Positions 41,343-51,108 are shown, counted from the stretch's first letter. The stretch is DNA of 64,000 nt from Streptomyces sp. NRRL F-5126 (GCF_000721265.1 NZ_JOFZ01000003.1:248001-312000), one strand, 5' to 3'. A program made the numbers and translations. The notes: a model not told the origin generated them from the sequence alone.

Positions 41343-42611
41343 TCACCGCTGCGGGCCGCCGGGAGCGCGCAGTGCGAGCAGGGCCACGTCATCGTCGAAC
41401 ACCTGCCGGTTCCGGCTGATCAGGGCGTCGCACATCTCGTCGAGCGGGGCTGCGGCCAGGCGGGCCGCCTGTTCGGCCAGGTCGCCGAGGCCGATGTCGA
41501 TGTCCTGGCCGCGGCGCTCGACGAGCCCGTCGGTGAACAGCACGAGGGTGCTGCCGGGACTGAGGGGATGCTCATGGGTGAAGCGGGGGACGGACGCGTC
41601 GATGCCCACCGGGATCCCGTGCCGGGCGGGCGCCAGGTAGGCGGTGCTGCCGTCCGCTTCGACCAGCAGCGGTGGCGGGTGCCCGGCGTTGCTCCACGTG
41701 AAGGTGTACTGCCCCTCCTCACCGCGGCGCCCGATGCGGCCGAGTACCAGGGTGGCCGTGGGCGGGTCGTCGAACATCGTCAGGGCGTGGTCCAGCCGTG
41801 CCATGACCAGTCCGGGCGGCCCGGCCCGGTCGTAGGCGAGCGCGCGGAGCATGTTGCGGATCTGGCCCATCGTGGGGGCGGCCTCGACGTCATGGCCCGT
41901 CACGTCCCCCACCACCACGTACATGCCGCCGTCCGGCAGGATCACGGCGTCGTACCAGTCCCCGCCCAGCCTGGGCATCTCGGAGGCGGGCTCGTAGCGG
42001 GCCGCGGCCGCGAACGGCGACAGGTCGGGAAGTACGGGCAGCATTCGGCGCTGGAAGTGCTCGGCTGCCTGCCTGAGGTGCCCGTACAGGCGGGCGTTCT
42101 CGAGGCTGATGCCCGCGGCGCTGGCCAGCGCCGTCAGCAGGTCCTCGTCGTCCTCGTCGAAGGCCGTGCCGTCCGCCTTGTCGGCGACGTAGAGATCCCC
42201 GTAGACCGTGCCGCGTACCACGAGCGGAACGCCCAGCAGGGCGCGCATGAGGGGGTGTCCGGGCGGGAAACCCGCGGCATGCGGGTGCGTGGCCACATCG
42301 GCCACCCGCAAGGACTGCCGCTCGTCCACCATGGTGTGCAGCAGGCCGTGCCCCTGGGGCAGCCCCATGGCGGCGCACAGGTGCGGGTCGTCGATGCCCA
42401 CGGTGATCAGGTCGAGCACCTCACCGCTCTCCGAGAGCACGCCCAATGCCCCGTAGCGCGCGCCCACGAGACCGGTGGCCGCTTCCACGATGCGGTGCAG
42501 CACCGTGCGGGTGTCCATGTCGGCGCTGACCGTCCCGACCGCGTCCAGCAGCCGCCGCAGCCCGTGCCTGTCCAGAGCGCGCCGCGGCGGCTCCCACGGA
42601 TCGTGTGCCAT
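41343..42611 (-). CDS. GAF-SpoIIE (PP2C-type) serine phosphatase
   Basis: A 422-residue signalling phosphatase. A GAF domain covers about residues 25-180 (VLHRIVEAATGLVGARYGALGVL, VPLVVRGTVYGDLYVADK). The SpoIIE domain covers 195-415, with LGGDWYDAVILPDGGMYVVVGDVTGHDVEAA (Asp ligands in GGDWYD and GDVTGHD), SNAGHPPPLLV, LFTDGLVERRGQDID and DDVALLALR. Such proteins dephosphorylate anti-sigma-factor antagonists in partner-switching modules; no antagonist gene is next to it. The ATG at 42611 has GGGAGGAG upstream. It is divergent from narG. Confidence 0.92.
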   Translation of the reverse strand: MAHDPWEPPRRALDRHGLRRLLDAVGTVSADMDTRTVLHRIVEAATGLVGARYGALGVLSESGEVLDLITVGIDDPHLCAAMGLPQGHGLLHTMVDERQSLRVADVATHPHAAGFPPGHPLMRALLGVPLVVRGTVYGDLYVADKADGTAFDEDDEDLLTALASAAGISLENARLYGHLRQAAEHFQRRMLPVLPDLSPFAAAARYEPASEMPRLGGDWYDAVILPDGGMYVVVGDVTGHDVEAAPTMGQIRNMLRALAYDRAGPPGLVMARLDHALTMFDDPPTATLVLGRIGRRGEEGQYTFTWSNAGHPPPLLVEADGSTAYLAPARHGIPVGIDASVPRFTHEHPLSPGSTLVLFTDGLVERRGQDIDIGLGDLAEQAARLAAAPLDEMCDALISRNRQVFDDDVALLALRAPGGPQR

Positions 42612-42668
42612 GGCGCTCCTCCCGTCGCGTGCCGTCCGCCACCACTTTTGTCACATTATGCCCTCAGG

Positions 42669-42729
42669 GGACTGACGGAGTGTCGGTCCGATCCGTTGCG
42701 GCCGCGTGCGGCGCATAGTGGTCACCACT
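42669..42729. promoter_or_regulatory. Two dyads in the narG promoter region
   Basis: GGACTGAC (42669-42676), 5-bp spacer, GTCGGTCC (42682-42689): seven of eight positions pair. AGTGGT (42717-42722), C, ACCACT (42724-42729): all six pair. They lie 75-135 bp upstream of the narG start, in the intergenic region shared with the phosphatase gene. GGACT and GTCC halves recall DevR/OsdR-type sites of actinobacteria, but the spacing differs; assignment is uncertain. Confidence 0.4.
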
Positions 42730-42803
42730 CCATGGCGCCGGACGGGATACCGGGGCGCGCACAGCACGAGCAGGCGACCGCGGCATCCGAGGAGGCAACG
42801 CAC

Positions 42804-45800
42804 GTGACCCAGGACCGCGTGGGTGAGGCGGCTGAGCGGCTGATGCGCTCGGCTCAGTACTTCTTCCCCGGCGAGCAGTCGCCCGACCGGCGGACGCTGC
42901 ATCGCGAGGGCGGCCGGGCGGCGGAGGAGTTCTACCACGAACGATGGCGGCACGACCGCGAGGTGCGCTCCACCCACGGGGTCAACTGCACCGGCTCGTG
43001 CTCGTGGAAGGTGTACGTCAAGGACGGCATCATCACCTGGGAGACCCAGGCCACCGACTATCCCTCGGTGGGCCCCGACTCCCCGGAGTACGAGCCACGC
43101 GGCTGCCCGCGCGGCGCCTCCTTCTCCTGGTACACCTACTCGCCCACCCGCATCCGCTACCCCTATGTACGCGGGCCCCTGCTCGAACTGTGGCGGCGGG
43201 CGAAGGAGCGGCACGCCGACCCGGTCGAGGCGTGGGCATGGCTGACCGCCGACCCCGAGCGGACCTCGACGTACAAGCGCGCCCGCGGCAAGGGCGGCTT
43301 CGTGCGCTCCACGTGGGCCGAGGTGACCGAGCTGATCGCGGCCGCGCAGGTGGACACCGTGAAGCGGTACGGTCCCGACCGCATCGTCGGGTTCTCGCCG
43401 ATCCCCGCGATGTCGATGACCTCCTACGCGGCCGGCACCCGGTTCCTGTCGATGATCGGCGGCACGATCTCCTCCTTCTACGACTGGTACGCCGACCTGC
43501 CGATGGCCTCCCCGCAGGTCTTCGGCGACCAGACGGACGTACCGGAGTCGGGCGACTGGTGGAACGCCGGCTACCTGATCGTCTGGGGGACCAACCTGCC
43601 GATCACCCGCACGCCCGACGCGCACTTCATGACCGAGGCCCGCTACCGCGGCCAGAAGGTCGTCGTGGTCTCCCCCGACTACAGCGACCACACGAAGTTC
43701 GCGGACGACTGGCTCGCCGCCGCCCCCGGTACGGACGGGGCGCTGGCGATGGCGATGGGCCACGTGATCCTCACCGAGTTCTACCGGGACCGGCAGGTGC
43801 CGTACTTCACCGAGTACGCCAAGACCTACACGGACCTGCCGTTCCTGGTGACACTGCGGGAGCGTGACGGGGCGTACGTCCCGGACAAGTTCCTCACCGC
43901 CGCCGACCTGCCCGCCGCCGACCTGCCCGATGCCGGCATGCCGGGCGGTGACGGGGCGGGCGGTGAAGAGGCGGCGGAGTTCAAGACCGTACTGCTGGAC
44001 GCGCACACCGGCCGGCCTGTCGTCCCCAACGGGTCGCTGGGCTTCCGCTGGGCCGGCGGCAAGGACGGGCCGGACGGCCCTGAGCCCCGCTGGAACCTGC
44101 GTCTTGACGGCGTCGACCCCCTCCTGACCCTGTACGGGCGCCCGGACGGCGAGCCGGTGGCCGTGGACCTGCCGCGCTTCGACGCGGGTCCAGGGGAGTC
44201 CGGCGGGGTGCTGCGCCGCGGGGTGCCGGCGGCGCGGATCGGCGCTCACCTGGTGACCACCGTGTTCGACCTCGTCCTGGCCCAGTACGCGGTGGGGCGC
44301 GAAGGCCTTCCGGGCGATTGGCCCACAGGACACGACGACGCAGCGGTGCCCTGCACCCCGGCCTGGCAGGAGACCGTCACCGGGGTGCCGGCCAAGGCAG
44401 CGGCCCGGGTGGCGCGGGAGTTCGCCCGCAACGCGGAGCGCACGAACGGCCGGTCGATGATCGCGATGGGAGCGGGCACCAACCACTGGTTCCACTCCGA
44501 CCAGATCTACCGCGCCTTCCTGTCACTGGTGATGCTGACCGGCAGCCAGGGTGTCAACGGGGGCGGCTGGGCGCACTACGTGGGCCAGGAGAAGGTACGG
44601 CCGCTGACCGGCTGGTCCCACCTCGCCTTCGGCCTCGACTGGCAGCGGCCCACCCGGCACATGGTGGGCACCCCGCTGTTCTGGCTCGCCACCGACCAGT
44701 GGCGCTACGAGGCGTTCCCCGCCGACGTGCTGACCAGCCCGCTCGGGCGGGGCGCACTCGCCGGCCGCACGCTGCCGGACTGCAACGCGCTGGCCGCACG
44801 CCTGGGGTGGATGCCCTCGCACCCCACGTTCGACCGCAACCCGCTGGACCTGTGCGACGAGGCCGCGGCGGCGGGCAAGGATGTCCAGGACCACATCGTC
44901 GACGAGCTGAAGGCGGGACGGCTCCGATTCGCGGCGGAGGACCCCGACGACCCGGTCAACTTCCCCCGTGTCCTGCTCGTCTGGCGCGCGAACCTGTTCG
45001 CGTCGTCCATGAAGGGCCACGAGTACATGCTGCGGCACCTGCTCGGTACCGACGACGCGGTCACCGCCGGACAAACGCCACCGCATCTGCGCCCCGAGGA
45101 GGTCACCTGGCGCGAGCCGGCGCCGGTGGGCAAGCTCGACCTGTCGGTGGCGGTCGACTTCCGGATGACCAGTACCTGCCTGTTCTCCGACATCGTGCTG
45201 CCCGCGGCGACCTGGTACGAGAAATTCGACCTGTCGTCCACCGACATGCACCCCTTCGTCCACGCCTTCAACCCGGCCATCGCCCCTCCCTGGCAGGCCC
45301 GCACCGACTTCGACGCCTTCCACACCATCGCCGGCGAGTTCTCCCGGCTCGCCGCCGGCCATCTCGGCGTGCGCCGGGATGTCGTCGCCGCGCCGCTGGC
45401 CCACGACACACCGGACGAGATGGCGCAGCCGCACGGCCGGGTACGGGACTGGAAGGCGGGCGAGTGCGAGCCGGTGCCCGGCCGCACGATGCCGAAACTG
45501 ATCGTGGTGGAACGGGACTACGCGGCGGTCGCCGAGAAGATGGCCGCCGTGGGGCCGCTGCTCGACACGCTCGGCACCTCGACCAAGGGCCTGACCTGGA
45601 AGCCCGGCGAGGAGATCGGCTACCTGCGCTCCCGCAACGGCACGGTGCGCGGCGGCATCGCCGACGGGCGGCCCTCCATCGCCAGGGACGACCAGTTCTG
45701 CGAGGCGATCCTGGCGCTGTCCGGGACCACCAACGGCCGGCTCGCCGTCGAGTCGCTGCGCGCCCTGGAGGAGCGCACCGGCGTCGAGCTGGCCGACCTG

Positions 45801-46547
45801 GCCGAGGAGCGCTCCGGTGACCGGATCACCTTCCAGGACACCCGCACCCAGCCGCGTGCCGTGATCACGTCGGCGGAGTGGTCCGGCACCGAGTCCGGCG
45901 GCCGCCGCTACTCGCCGTTCACGGTCAACGTGGAACGGCTCAAACCCTGGCACACCCTCACCGGCCGCCAGCACTTCTTCCTCGATCACGACTGGATGGC
46001 CGAGTTCGGCGAGCAACTTCCGGTCTACCGGCCGCCGTTGAATGTGCTCGGCCACTTCGGTGACCCGAGCAGGTCCCCCGACGGCCGACCCGAGATCGTG
46101 GTGCGCTACCTGACTCCGCACTCGAAGTGGTCCATCCACTCCGAGTACCAGGAGAACCTGCACATGCTCACCTTGTTCCGCGGCGGGCCGGTGATCTGGA
46201 TGAGCCCGCTGGACGCGGAGAAGATCGGCGTGGCGGACAACGAGTGGATCGAGGCCTACAACCGCAACGGCGTGGTCGCGTGCAGGGCCGTGGTCACGCA
46301 CCGCATGCCCGAGGGCACGGTGTACATGTACCACACGATGGACCGTCACCTGAACGTGCCCAGGACGGAGACCTCGGGCCTGCACGGCGGTGGCGACAAC
46401 TCCCTCACCCGTCTGCTGATCAAGCCCACCCATCTCATCGGCGGCTACGCCCAGTTCTCCTACGGCTTCAACTACATCGGTCCCACAGGCAACCAGCGCG
46501 ACGAGGTCACCGTCATCCGGCGGCGGGCCCAGGAAGTGGAGTTCTGA
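42804..46547 (+). CDS. narG: Respiratory nitrate reductase, alpha subunit
   Basis: A 1247-residue molybdenum enzyme, the same length as E. coli NarG. It reduces nitrate to nitrite at the cytoplasmic face of the membrane. The N-terminal Fe-S motif is HGVNCTGSCSWKVYV (His-x3-Cys-x3-Cys), completed by GCPRGAS. The Mo-coordinating Asp lies in SFYDWYADLPMASPQVFGDQ (about residue 225). WKPGEEIGYLRSRNGTVRGG and PYLTPHSKWSIHSEYQEN-type segments follow in the C-terminal half. The GTG start at 42804 has GAGGAGG eight bases upstream. The first gene of narGHJI; the stop overlaps narH. Confidence 0.96.
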   Translation: MTQDRVGEAAERLMRSAQYFFPGEQSPDRRTLHREGGRAAEEFYHERWRHDREVRSTHGVNCTGSCSWKVYVKDGIITWETQATDYPSVGPDSPEYEPRGCPRGASFSWYTYSPTRIRYPYVRGPLLELWRRAKERHADPVEAWAWLTADPERTSTYKRARGKGGFVRSTWAEVTELIAAAQVDTVKRYGPDRIVGFSPIPAMSMTSYAAGTRFLSMIGGTISSFYDWYADLPMASPQVFGDQTDVPESGDWWNAGYLIVWGTNLPITRTPDAHFMTEARYRGQKVVVVSPDYSDHTKFADDWLAAAPGTDGALAMAMGHVILTEFYRDRQVPYFTEYAKTYTDLPFLVTLRERDGAYVPDKFLTAADLPAADLPDAGMPGGDGAGGEEAAEFKTVLLDAHTGRPVVPNGSLGFRWAGGKDGPDGPEPRWNLRLDGVDPLLTLYGRPDGEPVAVDLPRFDAGPGESGGVLRRGVPAARIGAHLVTTVFDLVLAQYAVGREGLPGDWPTGHDDAAVPCTPAWQETVTGVPAKAAARVAREFARNAERTNGRSMIAMGAGTNHWFHSDQIYRAFLSLVMLTGSQGVNGGGWAHYVGQEKVRPLTGWSHLAFGLDWQRPTRHMVGTPLFWLATDQWRYEAFPADVLTSPLGRGALAGRTLPDCNALAARLGWMPSHPTFDRNPLDLCDEAAAAGKDVQDHIVDELKAGRLRFAAEDPDDPVNFPRVLLVWRANLFASSMKGHEYMLRHLLGTDDAVTAGQTPPHLRPEEVTWREPAPVGKLDLSVAVDFRMTSTCLFSDIVLPAATWYEKFDLSSTDMHPFVHAFNPAIAPPWQARTDFDAFHTIAGEFSRLAAGHLGVRRDVVAAPLAHDTPDEMAQPHGRVRDWKAGECEPVPGRTMPKLIVVERDYAAVAEKMAAVGPLLDTLGTSTKGLTWKPGEEIGYLRSRNGTVRGGIADGRPSIARDDQFCEAILALSGTTNGRLAVESLRALEERTGVELADLAEERSGDRITFQDTRTQPRAVITSAEWSGTESGGRRYSPFTVNVERLKPWHTLTGRQHFFLDHDWMAEFGEQLPVYRPPLNVLGHFGDPSRSPDGRPEIVVRYLTPHSKWSIHSEYQENLHMLTLFRGGPVIWMSPLDAEKIGVADNEWIEAYNRNGVVACRAVVTHRMPEGTVYMYHTMDRHLNVPRTETSGLHGGGDNSLTRLLIKPTHLIGGYAQFSYGFNYIGPTGNQRDEVTVIRRRAQEVEF

Positions 46548-48178
46548 TGCGCGTGATGGCCCAGGTGGCGATGGTCATGAACCTCGACAAGTGCATCGGC
46601 TGCCACACGTGCTCGGTCACCTGCAAGCAGACGTGGACCAACCGCACGGGCACCGAGTACGTCTGGTTCAACAACGTCGAGACCAAACCGGGCGCCGGAT
46701 ATCCGCGCCGCTACGAGGACCAGGAGCAGTGGAAGGGCGGCTGGAAACTCGACCGGCACGGGAAGCTGCAGCTGAAGGCCGGCGGCCGGGTGCGCAAGCT
46801 GCTCACCCTCTTCTACAACCCCGATCTGCCCACACTGGACGACTACTACGAGCCGTGGACGTACGACTACGAGAGCCTCACCACGGCTCCGCTGTCCGAT
46901 TCCTTCACGAGCGCCCGCCCCAAGTCGCAGCTCACCGGGCGGGACACGACCCCCGTACGCGGCCCGAACTGGGACGACGACCTGGCCGGAGCAGGCGAGC
47001 ACGCCACCGTCGACCCGGATCTGAAGGGCATGTCGGAGAAGGTCCGGATGGAGTTCGAGCAGGCGTTCATGTTCTACCTGCCGCGCATCTGCGAGCACTG
47101 CCTCAACCCGTCCTGCGTGGCGTCCTGCCCCTCGGGCGCGATGTACAAGCGGGAGGAGGACGGCATCGTCCTCGTCGACCAGGACCGCTGCCGAGGCTGG
47201 CGGATGTGCGTCAGCGGCTGCCCGTACAAGAAGGTCTACTTCAACCACCGCACCGGCAAGGCCGAGAAGTGCACCTTCTGCTACCCGCGCATCGAAGCGG
47301 GGCAGCCCACCATCTGCTCCGAGACCTGCGTCGGCAGGCTGCGCCACCTCGGTGTGATGCTCTACGACGCCGACGCCGTCCTCGAAGCGGCCTCCGTCAA
47401 GGACGACAAGGACCTCTACGAGGCCCAGCTGTCGGTCTTCCTCGACCCGCACGACCCCGAGGTGCAGGCCGCCGCCGAACGCGACGGAATCGCCCACGAC
47501 TGGATCCAGGCAGCCCAGCGCTCCCCGGTCCGCGCACTGATCACCGAACACCGGGTGGCGCTGCCGCTGCATCCGGAGTACCGCACGATGCCGATGGTCT
47601 GGTACGTGCCGCCGCTGTCCCCGGTGGCCGACGCCGTGCACGCCACCGGCTACCACGACGACGATCCGGACCGGATCTTCGCCGCCATCGAATCCCTGCG
47701 CATTCCGATGGAGTACCTGGCCAACCTCTTCACCGCCGGCGACACCGCCGTCGTCGAGGGCGTGCTGCGCCGGCTGGCCGCCATGCGCGGCCACATGCGC
47801 GGCCGCCAACTCGGCGACCCGGTCGACCACGAGATGCTGGCCGCGGCCGGCACGAGCGCGGAGGCCATCGAGGATCTCTACCGGCTGCTCGCCATCGCCA
47901 AGTACGACGATCGCTACGTCATCCCCAAGGCGCACGCGGAGGGCGACGGCACGCTGATGGCGCAGCACTGCTCGCTCGACCACCCGGGCGGCGGCGCGGA
48001 CCAGGGGGGCCACTACCAGGACGAGCTCGGCGCCGCACCCGCCGAGCTGCCCGGGCTTTCCGCGCCGCACGGCGGAAGCCACTTCCGCGACGGCGACGGC
48101 CAGGTCCGCTTCAACCTCATCGGCTGGGACGGCAGTGGCCGGGCGCCCGGCCTGTTCGGCGAGGAGGGGGCCCGGTGA
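46547..48178 (+). CDS. narH: Respiratory nitrate reductase, beta subunit
   Basis: A 543-residue Fe-S protein that carries electrons from NarI to NarG. Four ferredoxin-like cysteine sets are visible: CIGCHTCSVTCKQTW (about 16), CEHCLNPSCVASCPSG (about 182), CRGWRMCVSGCPYKK (about 215; Trp replaces one Cys, giving the 3Fe-4S cluster) and CTFCYPR with CSETCVGRLRHLG. The start ATG overlaps the narG stop by one base (TGATG). Translationally coupled to narG and narJ. Confidence 0.96.
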   Translation: MRVMAQVAMVMNLDKCIGCHTCSVTCKQTWTNRTGTEYVWFNNVETKPGAGYPRRYEDQEQWKGGWKLDRHGKLQLKAGGRVRKLLTLFYNPDLPTLDDYYEPWTYDYESLTTAPLSDSFTSARPKSQLTGRDTTPVRGPNWDDDLAGAGEHATVDPDLKGMSEKVRMEFEQAFMFYLPRICEHCLNPSCVASCPSGAMYKREEDGIVLVDQDRCRGWRMCVSGCPYKKVYFNHRTGKAEKCTFCYPRIEAGQPTICSETCVGRLRHLGVMLYDADAVLEAASVKDDKDLYEAQLSVFLDPHDPEVQAAAERDGIAHDWIQAAQRSPVRALITEHRVALPLHPEYRTMPMVWYVPPLSPVADAVHATGYHDDDPDRIFAAIESLRIPMEYLANLFTAGDTAVVEGVLRRLAAMRGHMRGRQLGDPVDHEMLAAAGTSAEAIEDLYRLLAIAKYDDRYVIPKAHAEGDGTLMAQHCSLDHPGGGADQGGHYQDELGAAPAELPGLSAPHGGSHFRDGDGQVRFNLIGWDGSGRAPGLFGEEGAR

Positions 48179-48849
48179 TCCGCATCCGTCCCGCCCTGCG
48201 GACGACGGACGACACTCCGCTGCTGCACCGCATCGCCTCCGTCCTGCTGCGCTATCCCGACGAGGCGGTACTGGCCATGCTCGACGAGATCGCTGCCGCG
48301 CTCCCGTCACTCGCGGCCGCCGACCGGGACCGCCTGGCCACCGTCACCGGCCGGCTGCGGGCCCTGAGCCCTACCGAGGCGGCCCAGGCGTACGTCGAGA
48401 CCTTCGACCACACCCGTCGCCGCAGTCTGCACCTGACCTACTACCGGCACGGGGACACACGCGCCCGCGGCATGGGGCTGCTTGCCCTCAAGCACGTCTA
48501 CCGGCAGGCCGGCCACGAGCCGCCGGACGCCGAACTGCCGGACTTCCTGCCACTGGTACTGGAGTTCGCCTCGCTGGCGCCGGGGCCCGGCCGCAGAGTC
48601 CTGTTGCAGTGCCAGTCCGGCCTTGAACTGCTGCGCGAGGCGCTGCACGACCGCGGCGACCTCTACGCCCCCGTGCTCGACACCGTCTGCGGCCGGCTGC
48701 CGCGGCCGCGCGGCCGCGACCTGGACGCGCTGCGCCGGCTCGCGGCCGAGGGCCCGCCCCGCGAACAGGTCGGGCTCGAGCCCTTCGCCCCGCCCGAGTA
48801 CCTGAGCGGCACCCCCGTCACTTCGTCGAGCGGAGACGGCATCCGATGA
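48175..48849 (+). CDS. narJ: Nitrate reductase chaperone NarJ
   Basis: A 224-residue all-helical TorD-like chaperone that keeps NarGH in the cytoplasm until the molybdenum cofactor is inserted; it is not part of the final complex. Family marks are LLRYPDEAVLAMLDEI, ETFDHTRRRSLHLTYYRHGDTRARGMGLL and PDAELPDFLPLVLEFA. GTG start overlapping the narH stop (GTGA); its stop overlaps narI. Confidence 0.93.
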   Translation: MIRIRPALRTTDDTPLLHRIASVLLRYPDEAVLAMLDEIAAALPSLAAADRDRLATVTGRLRALSPTEAAQAYVETFDHTRRRSLHLTYYRHGDTRARGMGLLALKHVYRQAGHEPPDAELPDFLPLVLEFASLAPGPGRRVLLQCQSGLELLREALHDRGDLYAPVLDTVCGRLPRPRGRDLDALRRLAAEGPPREQVGLEPFAPPEYLSGTPVTSSSGDGIR

Positions 48850-49589
48850 GCTCCTGGAACCTGTGGTGGTGGGTCATCCTGCCCTACCTCGCCCTCGCCA
48901 CCTTCGTCGTCGGCCACATCTGGCGCTGGCAGTACGACCAGTTCGGCTGGACCAGCCGCTCCACCCAGCTGCAGGAGCGCCGCCTGCTGAAATGGGGCGC
49001 TCCGCTCTTCCACTACGGCACCTTCGCCGCCATCGCGGGCCACGTACTGGGAATCCTCGTTCCCGAGTCGTTCACCCACTGGCTGGGCATCCCCGAGGAG
49101 ACCTACCGCTGGTTCTCCTCCGTCGGCGGCGCCGTGGCCGCGTTCGCCGTCATCTTCGGCGTGGCGATCCTCGCCTTCCGCCGCACCACCGTGCCCCGGG
49201 TCCGCGCCACCACCAGCCCCGTCGACTGGCTCGCCCTGCTCCTCCTGGCCGTCGTCATCGTCCTCGGCGTCATCCCCACCCTGGGCATCAACCTGTTCGG
49301 TGCGGGCTACGACTACCGGCTGAGCGTGTCCCTGTGGTTCCGCGGCCTCTTCGCCGGCAACCCCGACGTGCACGCCATCTCCCACGCACCGCTCATCTAC
49401 CAGATCCACGCCACCGCCGCCTGGGCCATCCTCGCCGTATGGCCCTTCACCCGGCTCGTGCACGCGTGGAGCGTGCCCCTGTGGTATCTGTGGCGGCCGT
49501 TCGTGCTCTACCGCAGCCGCGTGCCGGCCCGCCCCGCCGAGCCCGGCACCAGCGGCCGCCGCTGGCGCCGGATCGGCGCGCGCTACTGA
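48846..49589 (+). CDS. narI: Respiratory nitrate reductase, gamma subunit (cytochrome b)
   Basis: A 247-residue diheme membrane subunit that oxidises quinol and passes electrons to NarH. Five helices are visible. His ligands are in LFHYGTFAAIAGHVLG (about 57 and 67) and in ISHAPLIYQIHATAAW (about 180 and 187), the usual pairs. GHIWRWQYDQFGWTSRS matches the first cytoplasmic loop. The ATG overlaps the narJ stop. The next 327 bp hold a weak hairpin only. Confidence 0.95.
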   Translation: MSSWNLWWWVILPYLALATFVVGHIWRWQYDQFGWTSRSTQLQERRLLKWGAPLFHYGTFAAIAGHVLGILVPESFTHWLGIPEETYRWFSSVGGAVAAFAVIFGVAILAFRRTTVPRVRATTSPVDWLALLLLAVVIVLGVIPTLGINLFGAGYDYRLSVSLWFRGLFAGNPDVHAISHAPLIYQIHATAAWAILAVWPFTRLVHAWSVPLWYLWRPFVLYRSRVPARPAEPGTSGRRWRRIGARY

Positions 49590-49700
49590 CCGGTCCGCGC
49601 AGCACGCCCGGGCTCGCACCGCGCGCCGTGCCCGTGCGGCGTCTTGCAGGGCGGACGCGGGCGTCGGGCGGACGCGGCGTGCCGGTACGATCGGGCATGG

Positions 49701-49724
49701 CGGCGAGGGCCCACTGCCCCGCCG
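49701..49724. terminator. Weak hairpin in the narI-to-ABC intergenic region
   Basis: CGGCG-A-GGGC (49701-49710), loop CCACT, GCCC-CGCCG (49716-49724): nine pairs with one bulged A. It may end the nar transcript, 112 bp after the narI stop. Apart from this I see nothing supportable in 49590-49916; a TACGAT sequence near 49686 resembles a -10 box without a good -35. Confidence 0.35.
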
Positions 49725-49916
49725 ACCTGCCGTGACAGGCGGCCTCCCCGACCGGGACGCGACCGCCTCGCCCGACGGCGCGCCGGCGGGCTGACCGCTC
49801 GCCACCGGCCGCCGCGCCGGAGACACCTGCCGCGCCGCGGAGCCCTGCGGGTCATCACGGGACCGCGGAGCGCGCCCTCGCGCGCCCGCCGCAAGCCGAT
49901 CGAGGAGCACCACCCC

Positions 49917-50756
49917 ATGACCACCGAGGACAACACGGCCGCCCCACCCACCGTGGTGAGGGTGACCGACATCGACGTCGTACGCCAGGGCAGGCTGCTG
50001 CTCGACTCGGTCTCGATGACCGTTCGCGGCGGTGAGCACTGGGCGCTGCTCGGTTCCAACGGCGCGGGGAAGTCCACGCTGCTCGGGATGGTCGGCGCGC
50101 TGACCCACCCCACGCGCGGCACGGTAGAGGTGCTCGGGCGCACTCTCGGCCGTGTCGACCTGCGGGAACTGCGCACGTTCATCGGCCACGTCAATCCGCG
50201 CCACCCGCTGCGCTCGCCCCTGCGTGTGCGCGACGTCGTGCTCACCGGACTGACGAACTCGGTGGAGCCCGTGCCGCGCTGGTCGCCCCCTGCGGGCGAG
50301 CCCGAGCGCGCGTTGCGGCTCCTTTCCATGCTGGGCATGGCCGGCAAGGAGGACGCGCGCTGGCCGACGCTGTCGCAGGGCGAGCGCGGCCGCACCCTGA
50401 TCGCCCGCGCCCTGATGGCGAGGCCGCGGCTGCTGCTGCTCGACGAGCCGGCGACCGGGCTCGATCTGGCGGCGCGCGAGCAGCTGCTCAGCTCGCTCGA
50501 CGCGCTGCGGGCGCTCCATCCGGGGCTGGCGACGGTACTCGTCACGCACCACCTGGAGGAGCTGCCCGCGTCCACCACCCACGCGATGCTGCTGCGCGAG
50601 GGGCGGTGTGTGGCAACGGGGCTCGCCGACGAGGTCCTCACCACGGACCAGGTCAGCAAGTGCTTCGACCACCCGGTGCGCATCGAGCGGACGGATGGGC
50701 GGTGGACGGCGCGCGCCGAACGGGTCAGTCCTGCGGAGGCACTTCCTCCGGAGTGA
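49917..50756 (+). CDS. Stand-alone ABC transporter ATP-binding protein
   Basis: A 279-residue ATPase. Walker A is GSNGAGKST (about 44-52), the signature TLSQGERGRTLIARALM, Walker B LLLLDEPATGLDL, and the switch His is in VTHHLEELP. The sequence falls near the molybdate/iron-type and YlmA-like group. No permease or binding protein gene is near, so it may work with proteins encoded elsewhere or have a non-transport role. ATG at 49917 has CGAGGAGC upstream. Its 3' end overlaps the convergent NTF2-like gene by 32 bp. Confidence 0.88.
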   Translation: MTTEDNTAAPPTVVRVTDIDVVRQGRLLLDSVSMTVRGGEHWALLGSNGAGKSTLLGMVGALTHPTRGTVEVLGRTLGRVDLRELRTFIGHVNPRHPLRSPLRVRDVVLTGLTNSVEPVPRWSPPAGEPERALRLLSMLGMAGKEDARWPTLSQGERGRTLIARALMARPRLLLLDEPATGLDLAAREQLLSSLDALRALHPGLATVLVTHHLEELPASTTHAMLLREGRCVATGLADEVLTTDQVSKCFDHPVRIERTDGRWTARAERVSPAEALPPE

Positions 50757-51108
50757 ACGCCGTGCCCTGGTGGAAGTAGAGGAGCCAGTCGCCCCCGGTC
50801 AGCCGCCACACCGAACTGCGGTGAGCTCGGCGGCCGTTGACATCGACGTCGAACGTGAGGTGCACGACGTCGGGGGCGAGCTGGACGGCGGTCAGCTCGG
50901 AGACAGTGGCGGGCGCCGAGGCCGGGCCCCTGGCTCTGAGCTCCTTGACCAGCGTCTCCCGGTTCCAGGCACGGCCCGAGGAGCCGAACGACGCGAAGTC
51001 GGGGTGCAGCAGCTCGCCGAGCAGGGCGGGCGAGGTGTGCACGGCGGGGTCGAGGAAGCGCAGCTCGCACTCGATGGCCGCCGAGGCGGCCGGCGTGGGG
51101 TCAGGCAT
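50725..51108 (-). CDS. NTF2-like (DUF4440/SnoaL fold) protein
   Basis: A 127-residue protein of the cone-shaped NTF2 fold: IECELRFLDPAVHTSPALLGELLHPDFASFGSSGRAWNRETL is the N-terminal helix-strand part, and SSVWRLTGGDWLLYFHQGTAF is the last strands. Members are enzymes or binding proteins with diverse roles, so none is assigned. The start overlaps the DUF1697 stop by eight bases (ATGCCTGA), so the two are coupled. The 3' end overlaps the convergent ABC gene. Confidence 0.83.
   Translation of the reverse strand: MPDPTPAASAAIECELRFLDPAVHTSPALLGELLHPDFASFGSSGRAWNRETLVKELRARGPASAPATVSELTAVQLAPDVVHLTFDVDVNGRRAHRSSVWRLTGGDWLLYFHQGTAFTPEEVPPQD

Noticed and set aside
40251..42803. Long open frame upstream of and continuous with narG
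   Set aside because: It is antisense to the dehydratase and phosphatase genes, and real NarG similarity begins only at the GTG at 42804, which has a good ribosome site and gives the standard length.
49644..49916. In-frame extension upstream of the ABC ATPase
   Set aside because: The extension is Arg/Pro-rich noise; ATG at 49917 has a ribosome site and starts just before the ABC domain.
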